From assembly GCA_963835935.1 (NCBI GenBank), contig CAWIHK010000006.1, positions 248,001-312,000 on the forward strand: 64,000 nucleotides of DNA, in the 5' to 3' direction. This stretch comes from CAWIHK01 sp963835935. Its GTDB lineage: Bacteria; Bacteroidota; Ignavibacteria; UBA10030; CAVZMI01. Under the pieces are notes generated by a model. That model had not been told where the DNA came from. It was given only the letters and a program-made list of their open reading frames with translations, and did no database searches. The position numbers were made by a program, and so were the translations under genes. Below, piece after piece: positions 1 through 7,994 of this stretch (position 1 is the stretch's first letter; every line of letters begins with the position of its first letter).

Positions 1-755
1 GTATGAGTGGTGTGTCGTATACGCTTCTTGTACCAACAAGAGGTGACGATCAAGGGGTACCTACTCGTTCCTTAGTAATTTACTATCAATATCCTAATGA
101 ATTGGATTACCGGCTTGAACTCAATTTTCCTCAAGACAGCATTGATATGTATTATCAATTCAATTGGTCCAATTATGACGATTATAATAATGAGAAGGCT
201 GAATGTCACTGTTTCTCCTCATCTGATAATTATTCCTCCAGCAAAGGGCCCATGTACGTTTTCGGCCCAGGCACAACTAGTTGGTCGAAGGGAGATCCCG
301 GATATGTATTCACACCCTTTTTTGCCGGGGGCGACTCGTCAAAGTTGATTGGCTTTACGGCAATGGTAGATAATGTTCAGATCACCGGGACGAAGGATAG
401 TTCCTATGAAGTCGTTATCACGAAGTTTTACGCCAACGCCGCGCTTTTAAACTCAACAACTGCAGTCAAGAACGAGGGAGCCACATTACCGAAGAAGTTC
501 AGCTTGTCTCAAAATTATCCGAACCCATTCAACCCGTCGACTGTTATCAGTTATCAGATAGCAAAGCTCGGCAAGGTTAGTTTGAAGGTTTATGATTTAC
601 TTGGAAGAGAAGTTACAACGCTTGTCAATGAAGTGAAAGCGCCAGGAAGTTATTCCGCAACATTTAATGCAGTAAACATTTCAAGCGGTGTATATTTCTA
701 TCGCTTGCAGGCAGGATCATTTACTGCGACTAAAAAATTTATCTTGCTAAGATGA
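1..755 (+). CDS. T9SS C-terminal sorting domain protein (5' partial)
   Basis: The gene runs in from before the window, so the first ATG at base 3 need not be the start. The visible N-terminal part (about 160 residues) has no recognised domain. The last 85 or so residues are a type A T9SS sorting domain: a NYPNPFNPST motif, then an LKVYDLLGREV strand, a GVYFYRL strand and a terminal KKFILLR. The family role is to send a Sec-exported protein through the type IX system to the cell surface, where the domain is usually cleaved. The stop codon is odd: T753 belongs to the gene, while the following GA are the first bases of the adjacent group II intron. Confidence 0.9.
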   Translation, partial: MSGVSYTLLVPTRGDDQGVPTRSLVIYYQYPNELDYRLELNFPQDSIDMYYQFNWSNYDDYNNEKAECHCFSSSDNYSSSKGPMYVFGPGTTSWSKGDPGYVFTPFFAGGDSSKLIGFTAMVDNVQITGTKDSSYEVVITKFYANAALLNSTTAVKNEGATLPKKFSLSQNYPNPFNPSTVISYQIAKLGKVSLKVYDLLGREVTTLVNEVKAPGSYSATFNAVNISSGVYFYRLQAGSFTATKKFILLR

Positions 756-992
756 GCGCCAAGGTAAACTATTCCTGATCTTGTCAGGTGAAGAGGGAGG
801 GCGCTCTACTCTAAGTCCTGACCGTGGTGAAACTCTGAACGCCACGTAGCAAGGAGTCGGTATGAGACGGGAAACGGTTTCATGCTAAGCGACTCGACAA
901 TGTAACCTTAAAGGGTGCTATGCAAACAACCAGGTCGTAACAATATGTGAAGGCACAGGTAGCCTCGTAAAGACAAGTTGAGGTGGACGAGT

Positions 993-1006
993 CCCTATTT
1001 TATGGG
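993..1006 (+). other. Putative EBS1 hairpin of intron copy 1
   Basis: A CCC/GGG stem encloses the loop TATTTTAT; flanking GAC and GTC can extend the helix past an internal loop. The loop core AUUUUA (997-1002) is antiparallel-complementary to the last six exon bases of both insertion sites: TAAGAT (748-753) and TGAAAT (14645-14650), each with one G.U pair. The U just 5' of the core could also pair with the A that begins both 3' exons. The same hairpin is at 14890-14903 in copy 2. The pairing is read directly; its role as EBS1 is inferred. Confidence 0.7.
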
Positions 1007-1289
1007 CGAAGTCATTAACAATTGATCGAGAATAGAGAGAATACGATCATGTGTCACCTCCGGGGTATGAGCGACGACATGGCTGGAAAGAACAGGAATG
1101 GGACTTGGGAAGCCCTCGCTGTCCCAGAAGAAAAAGAAAGATGGAGAAGAGCCCTCTTATAAGGAAACGAAAGAGAGGGGAGATGGCAGGGTGGCGGATG
1201 GAGTCGTAGTACCGATGAAGACGTGGAAACACGACAGAGGGAAGGGCTCCTGCTGAAAGAAAACTTACAAAGAAACAAAGGAGCGTGTA

Positions 1290-2585
1290 TTGCGTGAGCT
1301 ACCAAACACAGAGTGGCTTCGGGAGTTTCAGAAGAAGTTGCATGCAAAGGCGAAAGAGGAGCCGAGGTTTCGGTTCTACAGTTTGTACGATAAGACCTAT
1401 CGTGCAGATGTATTGGCTGAAGCTTATCGCAAGGTGAAAGCCAATGGTGGAGCAAGCGGGGTAGACGGAGAGACCTTCGAGGATATTGAGAAGAAGGGAA
1501 TCGAAGACTATCTTGCAGAACTTCAGCTTGAGATGAAGGAACGTCGTTATGTGCCGAAACCGGTACGGCGAGTATATATTCCGAAAGCGAATGGAAAGCA
1601 ACGTCCATTGGGCATACCAACCATTCGTGATCGTGTGATTCAGACAGCGTTCTTGTTTATGCTGGAGCCGATCTTTGAGTCGGATTTTGCCGACTCAAGT
1701 TATGGATTCAGGCCGGAGAAGAGCGCGCATGATGCGATACGGGAAATATACAAATATCTGAACTGGGGATGTGTTGAAATTTACGATGTAGATTTGGAGA
1801 AATACTTTGACACGGTAGATCACGGCAAACTTATGAAACTTGTAGCCCGACGAATATCGGATGGCGAGATTCTACGAGTAATACATCAGTGGTTAAGCTG
1901 TGGCTATGTCGAAGATGGCCAGCATCGCCAGAGTAAACAAGGCACACCTCAGGGAGGAGTTATCAGTCCGTTACTGGCAAATATTTATTTGAATCCAGTA
2001 GATCATGCGTTCAAGCGAGAAGGACTTGGAACAATCAGAAATGGTTCCATCCATCTTGTACGGTATGCAGATGACATGATGATTCTGGCACAACGGAATC
2101 TGGAAGAGGGTGTAGGTATCCTAAAGCACTATTTGGAGCGGCTGGGATTGCACCTGAACACTGAGAAGACACGCACACTCAAGCTTAATACAGGAATGAG
2201 TGTTGACTTCTTAGGATTCCGATTTCATAATGCCAGAAGCAGAAAGACCGGCACTCGTATGATACTGGTGTACCCAAATCCGAAAAGTCAGGAACGCTTC
2301 CGTGCTACAGTACGGAAATATGTTCACCATTCAATTCCACTAAGAGTGAAGGAGCAGGTGAATAATCTGAACCGCTATCTATGTGGATGGATGGGATATT
2401 TCAGGTTAGGACATGGATCATCGGCATTGCACGATCTGGCGAATTATGTTAATAAACGGATTCGGCATGTTGTTTGGCGACGTAGAGGGAGACGTGGATA
2501 TGGATGGGGTAAGTTGACGTCGGAATATCTTTATGGTCAACTTGGACTATTCAATGATTACCACGTTGCACGACTTTCACCGTAG
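1290..2585 (+). CDS. ltrA: Group II intron reverse transcriptase/maturase
   Basis: This 431-residue intron-encoded protein helps its RNA splice and copies it into new DNA sites. The N-terminal reverse transcriptase region includes a RRVYIPKANGKQRPLGIPT block, a QGTPQGGVISPLLANIYL block and the catalytic YADD at about residues 259-262. The C-terminal maturase (GIIM) domain includes LNRYLCGWMGYFRLG at about 360. No HNH endonuclease domain follows, so it probably uses nicks or replication forks for priming. The start is TTG at 1290, with an AAAGGAG ribosome site at 1277-1283; there is no in-frame ATG nearby. It is identical in sequence to the copy at 15187. Confidence 0.95.
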   Translation: MRELPNTEWLREFQKKLHAKAKEEPRFRFYSLYDKTYRADVLAEAYRKVKANGGASGVDGETFEDIEKKGIEDYLAELQLEMKERRYVPKPVRRVYIPKANGKQRPLGIPTIRDRVIQTAFLFMLEPIFESDFADSSYGFRPEKSAHDAIREIYKYLNWGCVEIYDVDLEKYFDTVDHGKLMKLVARRISDGEILRVIHQWLSCGYVEDGQHRQSKQGTPQGGVISPLLANIYLNPVDHAFKREGLGTIRNGSIHLVRYADDMMILAQRNLEEGVGILKHYLERLGLHLNTEKTRTLKLNTGMSVDFLGFRFHNARSRKTGTRMILVYPNPKSQERFRATVRKYVHHSIPLRVKEQVNNLNRYLCGWMGYFRLGHGSSALHDLANYVNKRIRHVVWRRRGRRGYGWGKLTSEYLYGQLGLFNDYHVARLSP

Positions 2586-2603
2586 TATGTTAAGCTTTCA
2601 GGA

Positions 2604-2636
2604 AAGCCGTATGAGGGAAAACCTCACGTACGGTTT
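2604..2636 (+). ncRNA. Group II intron domain V (copy 1)
   Basis: This hairpin of about 33 nt has the conserved AGC catalytic triad near its 5' side (AAGCCGTATG), a GAAA-containing apical loop and the returning strand CACGTACGGTTT with the CG bulge. It is the catalytic core of group II ribozymes and shows that the element is an intron, not just a free reverse transcriptase gene. The equivalent in copy 2 is at 16501-16533. Confidence 0.85.
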
Positions 2637-2903
2637 GACGAGGGTTCAATAGGATAACAGGATGATGGCTTGCTTGAGAGGGACACTTTTCCGAAAGGAA
2701 AGAAACGGTCGGGGCTCACAGAGTCTGTACATCACTGCACTATTGTCCTACTCTACAAAATAAATTACGCCGAACAAATTTGAAAAAAATAAAAATGATC
2801 GGAGTGATCGTGTGCGGTGCATGACACTCGATTTTCTGTTGCATACAATTTAACTCCAATCTATCAGACAGTGCAAATAAAAAAATAAATTGAAGGAGTG
2901 ATA

Positions 2904-3510
2904 ATGAAAACGCTTGCTATACGCCGACGAAGTATCGGTCTCGCCGTCGGTGCTCTCTGGCTGATTGCTATCAGTTTGGTTTTTATTGTATGGTCGCTTC
3001 TCGTAATCAGAACGACGATGGCGACAGTAGTGCTTATCGGAACATGTGTCCTTCTAGGCGCCTTCGTTGCAGCTGGTGTTGTAGTGATTCGCGTGGCGGT
3101 AGGTTTGCCGGATAGCACCGTACCGCGATCACCGGAGGAAAAAAAGATCTGGCGCCGGTTCGCCTTGGTCGTTAGTGCGGAGGTGATCGCATTTTCTGTG
3201 ATAAACGCAATACTCGGAGCTACAAAGAATTATGAACTCATGCCCTCGTTGAATCTCATCGTTGTGGGAATTCACTTCTTTCCGCTGGCTTGGATCTTTC
3301 GCGTCCCACGTTATCATATCAGCGGATTGCTCTTCTGCGTAATTCCGGCGGTCACTCTGCTCGCGATTCCGAAACAGTTTGCGATTGGATACGCTCTGGC
3401 CTGGTATGTTGCCCGAGTCGGGATGCGGACTTGTTGCTTCGTTGACTGCAGCCGCGGGATTGCGCGAAGCATGGCAATCTGTCTCCGAATCTCGATCTTC
3501 CATCAATTGA
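2904..3510 (+). pseudogene. Multi-pass membrane protein gene, frameshifted near 3405
   Basis: The ATG at 2904 follows AAGGAG (2893-2897). The product has a basic start, then four or five hydrophobic segments, including two near residues 12-30 and 38-55 and later HFFPLAWIF and LLFCVIPAVTLLA. After GYALAWY the frame becomes basic and soluble-looking. The +1 frame at that point reads SGCGLVASLTAAAGLREAW, a plausible hydrophobic continuation ending at TGA 3508-3510. I read this as a one-base indel, either real decay or a sequencing error. I do not recognise the family; no function is assigned. Confidence 0.6.
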
Positions 3511-3660
3511 AAGGATCAATATCATCCAAATCAAATCGTTACTGTAAGCGTGTGTCCGGATGATCCGGCACAAAGCGTTTTACGTCCTGGCATCTCCAAG
3601 ATTTCATACATCGCCTTGATTGTGGGAGGGATATTATTTACAATAGGTTTGATAATATGA
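3511..3660 (+). pseudogene. C-terminal remnant of a DUF3592 membrane protein
   Basis: An open stretch of 49 codons without a start codon reads YHPNQIVTVSVCPDDPAQSV, then LRPG, then a membrane segment (YIALIVGGILFTIGLII) and a TGA at 3658-3660. This is the usual end of DUF3592 proteins: a VTVYYDPDNP-like strand, an LEPG turn and a final transmembrane helix. The N-terminal two thirds are missing. Related genes follow the second intron at 16833 and 17450, so this looks like the stub of a paralogue lost by rearrangement. Confidence 0.6.
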
Positions 3661-3733
3661 AGATAACTGACATAATAGCGAAACATTTAAAACGTCGGGA
3701 ACTTAATCTATTCGATCGATATAATAAGTTATA

Positions 3734-4438
3734 ATGGAAAAATTTATGAAAATATTTTTGTTCTGCTGTTTAATTCTTTGCATGCTTTCATCTTCAGTGA
3801 AGGCGCAGGATAGCATAAGTAGCGCGAAACTTGATTCGGTGCTGATTTATCAAAAGAAGATATTGAATCAACAGGAAAAAATTTATGATGAAGTGGTGCG
3901 TTACAAAGAACCGCTGAAAGATAAAAAATTCGGCATCGAGATCAATCCGGCTTATATATTGTGGAGCAGCGCCAGTTCATATTTTGTTTTAAGCGGAGGT
4001 TTTTCATTTTTCGATATAGATCGAAACGCGGAAATTGCGTGTCCATTTTTTTTCCAGAACAGAACTAGTTTGAGTTCGGGGAATCATCAATTGACATTGT
4101 GGGATCAAGATATTCTCTATCGGAGATTCTTGGGTCAGCATCAGGATGGGTTTTATCTTGAGGGTGGATTACGCTTTACTCATATCGAGGGAGAATCAGG
4201 GATTACAATTCTAGGAATAGATGTGTCATCCTCCGATTCCATAATCACTACGGATAAGTTGGGGGGGATGTTTGGCATCGGGTACAGATATTTTTCAATA
4301 TCAGGATTTTATTGGGGAACAAGTATCGTCGTGGGTAGGTACTTTTCTGGTGATGAACGATCTATAAAAGGAGCAACGATGGATGATACTAAATTTATTT
4401 TGGATTGGGAGGTATTGAAATTTGGTTTCGCATTCTAA
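3734..4438 (+). CDS. Secreted outer-membrane beta-barrel-like protein
   Basis: The 234-residue product has a signal peptide (KIFLFCCLILCMLSSSVKA, cleavage after AQ near residue 25), then a short predicted helical or coiled segment (about 30-60). Alternating hydrophobic/aromatic strands follow (FGIEINPAYIL, YFVLSGGFSFF, GFYLEGGLRFTHI, GIGYRYFSI, KFGFAF), and the chain ends in phenylalanine as outer-membrane barrels often do. No named family is recognised. It stands alone, with about 60 bp before the next gene. A small 8- to 10-strand barrel is the best guess. Confidence 0.7.
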   Translation: MEKFMKIFLFCCLILCMLSSSVKAQDSISSAKLDSVLIYQKKILNQQEKIYDEVVRYKEPLKDKKFGIEINPAYILWSSASSYFVLSGGFSFFDIDRNAEIACPFFFQNRTSLSSGNHQLTLWDQDILYRRFLGQHQDGFYLEGGLRFTHIEGESGITILGIDVSSSDSIITTDKLGGMFGIGYRYFSISGFYWGTSIVVGRYFSGDERSIKGATMDDTKFILDWEVLKFGFAF

Positions 4439-4496
4439 TCGGATGTCGCATAATCAACCCACTGATAAATAATTAATTTTCTAAGAAGGTGCATCC

Positions 4497-6089
4497 ATGC
4501 AAAGTCGTCGTCAGTTTCTCCGCACGCTATCCATTACGGGCGGGATTCTTATGCTCGATGCTCGCCGTGCTTTAGGATCGAACTTCTCCAGTAAGTATTT
4601 TGGACTCAATGAGTTCATTGAGGACAACCCGGATGCCGTATTCGTTCTGCGTACCAATGTCGATTCAAAAACGGATGGATCGGCAATCAAAGCGGTGGGG
4701 CAACAGTTGGGTGCGTCTCTCTTCCAGACAAAAACAGACACGAGCTCAGGATATCCAACCAATACGAATGTAGTTATCAAGCCGAATATCACCTGGTGGT
4801 CATGGGATATTCCACCAATCGAAACTGTCATGGGAATTCATACCGATCCGAATTTTGTTGAGGGAATTATCGGACAATTGACAGCGCTTTCGATACCATC
4901 AAATAATATTTTTATTCGTGAGGCCAATTATCATGGCCCTAATTCAATTGACGGAAAACTCTACGGGGAAATGGCAGTTCGAACGAATATCATTCTTGAG
5001 GATCTAAGTGCGGGCATCGGAGCGATCGACGAAAAAGATATTCAATGGGTCGATGTGGAACATGGGATCTGGTTCAAGAGAATTCCATTCATATGGCCGG
5101 TCAACTCCAGCAATTCGTGCCTCATTAATATTTCAAAATTCAAATCTCACGGAATGGGGATGACTCTCTGTGCCAAAAACCTTCAGGGTACCGTAGTTCG
5201 CCCTTATGTAGCTCATTGTACGGGGTGGGGTACAGAGATGGTTGGTGTGGATTCACAGGACATAGTTCCAAATGCTTTTTCCATTATTGAAAATAATTAT
5301 GCCCGTCATAAAACCTCAAGAATTCCGCGATGGGATATCCCGGGTGACTCAAGCGGCAGCCTCGGGATGGAAACGTGGGCTTCGCGTTGTTTGGATAATA
5401 ATTCTACGCTTAAACCTATGATCAATATTGTGGAAGGTATTTACGGTCGTGAAGGAGCATTCGTTGCCGGGCCGGATAACGGTTACGGTGATGACATTCT
5501 TACCAATATTGTTCTGTTCGGAAAAAATTCATTCCACGTAGATATTATCGGGACATACCTTGCGGGTCACGAGCCTGGAAATTTCGGACTCTTTCACATG
5601 GCGAAAGAGCGAAAGTTGTCACAATATTTGAATCCTCGAGACATCCCCATTTATGAATGGAAACTTGATGGGACGGCAATTCGTGGCGATCTAAGTGATT
5701 TTACTCGCACAGCGATCCGGACTCCGTATCTCCAGAAAGCTGGAGAAGAGCAGTACCATATGGTGAATGAGCCGTACGATTATTCATCTGCAGTTTCAGA
5801 ACCGAAACTGATGCTAACACGTCCGGATGTTTTTGCAATTCAACAAAATTTTCCTAATCCATTTAATCCTTCAACATCAATCCGATTTCATATTCCAGCG
5901 GCCGGGTTTGTTCTTCTTGAAATTTATGATGTCAGAGGAAGTCGTGTTGACATACTAGTGAATGAACATTTGGGCGCAGGCGACCATGCTGTAGTCTGGA
6001 ACTCAAATCATGTCCAATCCGGTACCTATTTTTACAAGATGAGTTTTCACGGATCAACAATAACTAAGGCAATGGTATTGCTTCGTTAA
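4497..6089 (+). CDS. DUF362 protein with Tat signal and T9SS sorting domain
   Basis: The 530-residue product begins with a twin-arginine signal (SRRQFLRTLSITGG). A DUF362-type body of about 400 residues follows, with NVVIKPNITWW, the SCLINISKFKSHGMGMTLCAKNLQG block and a GPDNGYGDD segment. From about residue 445 a T9SS type A sorting domain reads NFPNPFNPSTSIRF and ends KAMVLLR. DUF362 is linked to iron-sulfur or redox proteins, but no ferredoxin cluster motif is visible here. AAGAAGG precedes the ATG. The gene ends TTGCTTCGT-TAA and, unlike two other sorting-domain genes here, holds no intron; its last bases do not match the intron's EBS1. Confidence 0.85.
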   Translation: MQSRRQFLRTLSITGGILMLDARRALGSNFSSKYFGLNEFIEDNPDAVFVLRTNVDSKTDGSAIKAVGQQLGASLFQTKTDTSSGYPTNTNVVIKPNITWWSWDIPPIETVMGIHTDPNFVEGIIGQLTALSIPSNNIFIREANYHGPNSIDGKLYGEMAVRTNIILEDLSAGIGAIDEKDIQWVDVEHGIWFKRIPFIWPVNSSNSCLINISKFKSHGMGMTLCAKNLQGTVVRPYVAHCTGWGTEMVGVDSQDIVPNAFSIIENNYARHKTSRIPRWDIPGDSSGSLGMETWASRCLDNNSTLKPMINIVEGIYGREGAFVAGPDNGYGDDILTNIVLFGKNSFHVDIIGTYLAGHEPGNFGLFHMAKERKLSQYLNPRDIPIYEWKLDGTAIRGDLSDFTRTAIRTPYLQKAGEEQYHMVNEPYDYSSAVSEPKLMLTRPDVFAIQQNFPNPFNPSTSIRFHIPAAGFVLLEIYDVRGSRVDILVNEHLGAGDHAVVWNSNHVQSGTYFYKMSFHGSTITKAMVLLR

Positions 6090-6147
6090 TTCAATATAAT
6101 CATCCAACGGCAAGAGAAATAAATATTATTTAAAGGAATGCTCATCC

Positions 6148-7140
6148 ATGAAAGTTCTTTTCATCGGCGGCACAGGCTTCATCAGCACGGCTGTCAGTAA
6201 ACTTGCAATCGCGAGAGGAATTGAACTATATCATCTCAATCGTGGCGAAAGGCAAACGGATATTACAGGATGTCATAAGTTGATTGCCGACAGACACAAA
6301 CCTGAAGAAGTGCATAAAATTCTACAAGGTTTGAAATTCGATATTGTAGTCGACTGGATTGCGTTTACACCGGACGACATCGAACAGGATATTGAACTCT
6401 TCCGGGGCAAAGTAGGGCAATTCATTTTCATAAGCTCGGCGTCCGCATACCAAAAACCGCCGATGCACTATGTGATCACCGAATCGACGCCGCTGTCGAA
6501 TCCCTACTGGGAATATTCGCGCAATAAAATTGCATGCGAAGAACGTTTGATGCGAGCTTACAGTGAAGATGGATTTCCGGTAACGATTGTTCGACCATCG
6601 CTTACGTACGATCCGAATTTTCCGATTGCTATTGGCGGCTGGGGTTGCTACACGCTTGCAGATCGAATCAAAAAAGGTCTGCCAATCATCGTGCACGGAG
6701 ATGGTTCTTCTCTATGGGTCGTCACTCACTCAGAAGATTTCGCGCATGGATTCATCGGATTGATGGGGAATCAACGCGCTATCGGCCAGGCTTTTCATAT
6801 TACATCCGACGAAGTGCTGACGTGGGATCAGATATATAAAACTATCGCAGAAGCATTGGGAGTTGAAGCGAATATAATTCACATTCCAACCGATTTTATC
6901 GTGCAAGTTTCACCAGAAAAAACGGGAACACTGCTCGGCGATAAAACCTGGAGTGCAGTCTTTGATAACAGCAAAATTAAATCGTTTGTGCTGGATTATA
7001 AAGCGGTCATTCCGTTTCGCGAGGGAATTCGAAAAACTCTGGCATGGTTTGATGCGGACGAAAGTCGGAAGCGTGTCGACCCTGATGTGAATGCTGAGAT
7101 GGATAAGATCATTGATGCCTATAATGAAAAATTAAAATAA
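6148..7140 (+). CDS. NAD-dependent epimerase/dehydratase (SDR family)
   Basis: The 330-residue product has an N-terminal Rossmann motif GGTGFIS (residues 7-13), an NRGE motif after strand 2 (typical of NADP/NAD-binding atypical SDRs) and FISSASAYQ at about 94-102. A Y-x3-K active pair falls in EYSRNKIACEE. The C-terminal half (TYDPNFPIAIGGWGCYTLADR onward) resembles nucleotide-sugar epimerase relatives and CSP41-like proteins. The substrate cannot be told from sequence. AAAGGA precedes the ATG. The acetyltransferase gene follows after 15 bp, so co-transcription is likely. Confidence 0.85.
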   Translation: MKVLFIGGTGFISTAVSKLAIARGIELYHLNRGERQTDITGCHKLIADRHKPEEVHKILQGLKFDIVVDWIAFTPDDIEQDIELFRGKVGQFIFISSASAYQKPPMHYVITESTPLSNPYWEYSRNKIACEERLMRAYSEDGFPVTIVRPSLTYDPNFPIAIGGWGCYTLADRIKKGLPIIVHGDGSSLWVVTHSEDFAHGFIGLMGNQRAIGQAFHITSDEVLTWDQIYKTIAEALGVEANIIHIPTDFIVQVSPEKTGTLLGDKTWSAVFDNSKIKSFVLDYKAVIPFREGIRKTLAWFDADESRKRVDPDVNAEMDKIIDAYNEKLK

Positions 7141-7155
7141 CTGCATGGACGAGAT

Positions 7156-7968
7156 ATGTTGATCCGAAAACTATTATTTTCCGAAATCGATTTGCTGAAG
7201 GATTTTCCGCCGAAGGAATGGAACCTCGATCTTCCGGCTCTTGTCTTGTTTCATTTTGAACATCCGTATTTCTATCCGGCCGTGGTTGTAATTGATGGTA
7301 AGATAGTCGGTTTTGGAAACGGAATTCTTAATGGAAAAGTCGGATGGCTTGGAAATATTATTGTCTTGCCCGAAATGAGGAAGCAGGGAATTGGAAACGA
7401 ATTAACAAATCATCTGGTTGAATATTTCAAAAATATGGGATGTGCAAGTCAACTATTAATTGCAAGCGAGATGGGTAAAAATATATATTCAAAAATCGGA
7501 TTCAGGACGAGTGCGTCATATCAATTTTTTAAAAGAGTATCGGGATTATCGAATTATCAGAAAACTGAAAAGATAAGAAAAGTTGAAACACAGGATTTTC
7601 CTGCTTTAAAAATGCTCGACGAAGAAGCGACAGGAGAAAAACGATCGGAATTTATTGAAAGATATTTTACGACGGGTTGGGTATATTCGTCGAAGAATTC
7701 AAAAGAAATAGAGGGAACATATTTTTCGGATCTCGGAGGTGGTCTAATCATAGCCAAAAATTCTGAAGCCGGAATAGAATTAATAAAATTCAGATTGAGT
7801 CAAGGTAAGACGGCTGCGATTGTCCCCTCTGAGAATGAGATTGCTATAAAATATTTGATGAGTGAAGGATTTCAACTTACTCAATCAGCGTCAAGGATGG
7901 TACTGGGGGAAGAAGTGAATTGGAAACCTAAGTTTATTTTCAATAGGGGCGGAGGTTATTGCGGGTGA
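7156..7968 (+). CDS. GNAT family N-acetyltransferase
   Basis: The 270-residue product has an N-terminal GNAT fold: strand WLGNIIVLPEMRKQGIGNEL holds the acetyl-CoA loop (R/Q-x-x-G-I-G, about residues 75-82), followed by ASEMGKNIYSKIGFR, the usual YxxxGF region. Residues from about 135 form a second, weaker GNAT-like half ending in YLMSEGFQLTQSASRMVLG. Two-domain proteins of this kind acetylate amines or small molecules; the substrate is unknown. It follows the epimerase by 15 bp and overlaps the extended reading frame of the next gene, which suggests a shared transcript. Confidence 0.85.
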   Translation: MLIRKLLFSEIDLLKDFPPKEWNLDLPALVLFHFEHPYFYPAVVVIDGKIVGFGNGILNGKVGWLGNIIVLPEMRKQGIGNELTNHLVEYFKNMGCASQLLIASEMGKNIYSKIGFRTSASYQFFKRVSGLSNYQKTEKIRKVETQDFPALKMLDEEATGEKRSEFIERYFTTGWVYSSKNSKEIEGTYFSDLGGGLIIAKNSEAGIELIKFRLSQGKTAAIVPSENEIAIKYLMSEGFQLTQSASRMVLGEEVNWKPKFIFNRGGGYCG

Positions 7969-7994
7969 AGAGAATATCGATGTCAGAGGGAACA

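Larger units (their letters stand above)
754..2756 (+). mobile_element. Group II intron, copy 1, inserted inside a stop codon
   Basis: This is a ribozyme retroelement with an encoded reverse transcriptase/maturase. Boundaries come from comparison with copy 2: bases 752-2757 match 14649-16654 and diverge outside. The intron begins GAGCG, not the usual GUGYG, and ends CTCTAC. A hairpin at 993-1006 (CCC stem, GGG stem) exposes AUUUUA, which pairs with the 5' exon TAAGAT at 748-753. A domain V hairpin lies near 2604-2636, and the 120 nt after it form an unusually long domain VI region. The reverse transcriptase lies in domain IV; 754-1289 holds domains I-III. Removal would join T753 to A2757, giving TAA. 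Structural class was not assigned. Confidence 0.93.

Noticed and set aside
1054..1620. Long minus-strand frame inside the intron (repeated at 14951-15517)
   Set aside because: It lies over the structured intron RNA and the start of the reverse transcriptase; composition is Ser/Pro/His-rich like a shadow frame, with no domain or ribosome site.
1290..2585. Reverse transcriptase as part of a defence or diversity-generating system
   Set aside because: The maturase domain, domain V hairpin and an identical second copy with exact boundaries show an ordinary intron-encoded protein.
3129..3506. Minus-strand frame opposite the membrane gene
   Set aside because: Highly charged shadow of the hydrophobic plus-strand gene; no homology seen.
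4497..6089. This third T9SS gene as another ready intron target
   Set aside because: Its last bases (TTCGTT before the stop) form only two or three pairs with EBS1 AUUUUA, so it is not a good site, consistent with its being empty.
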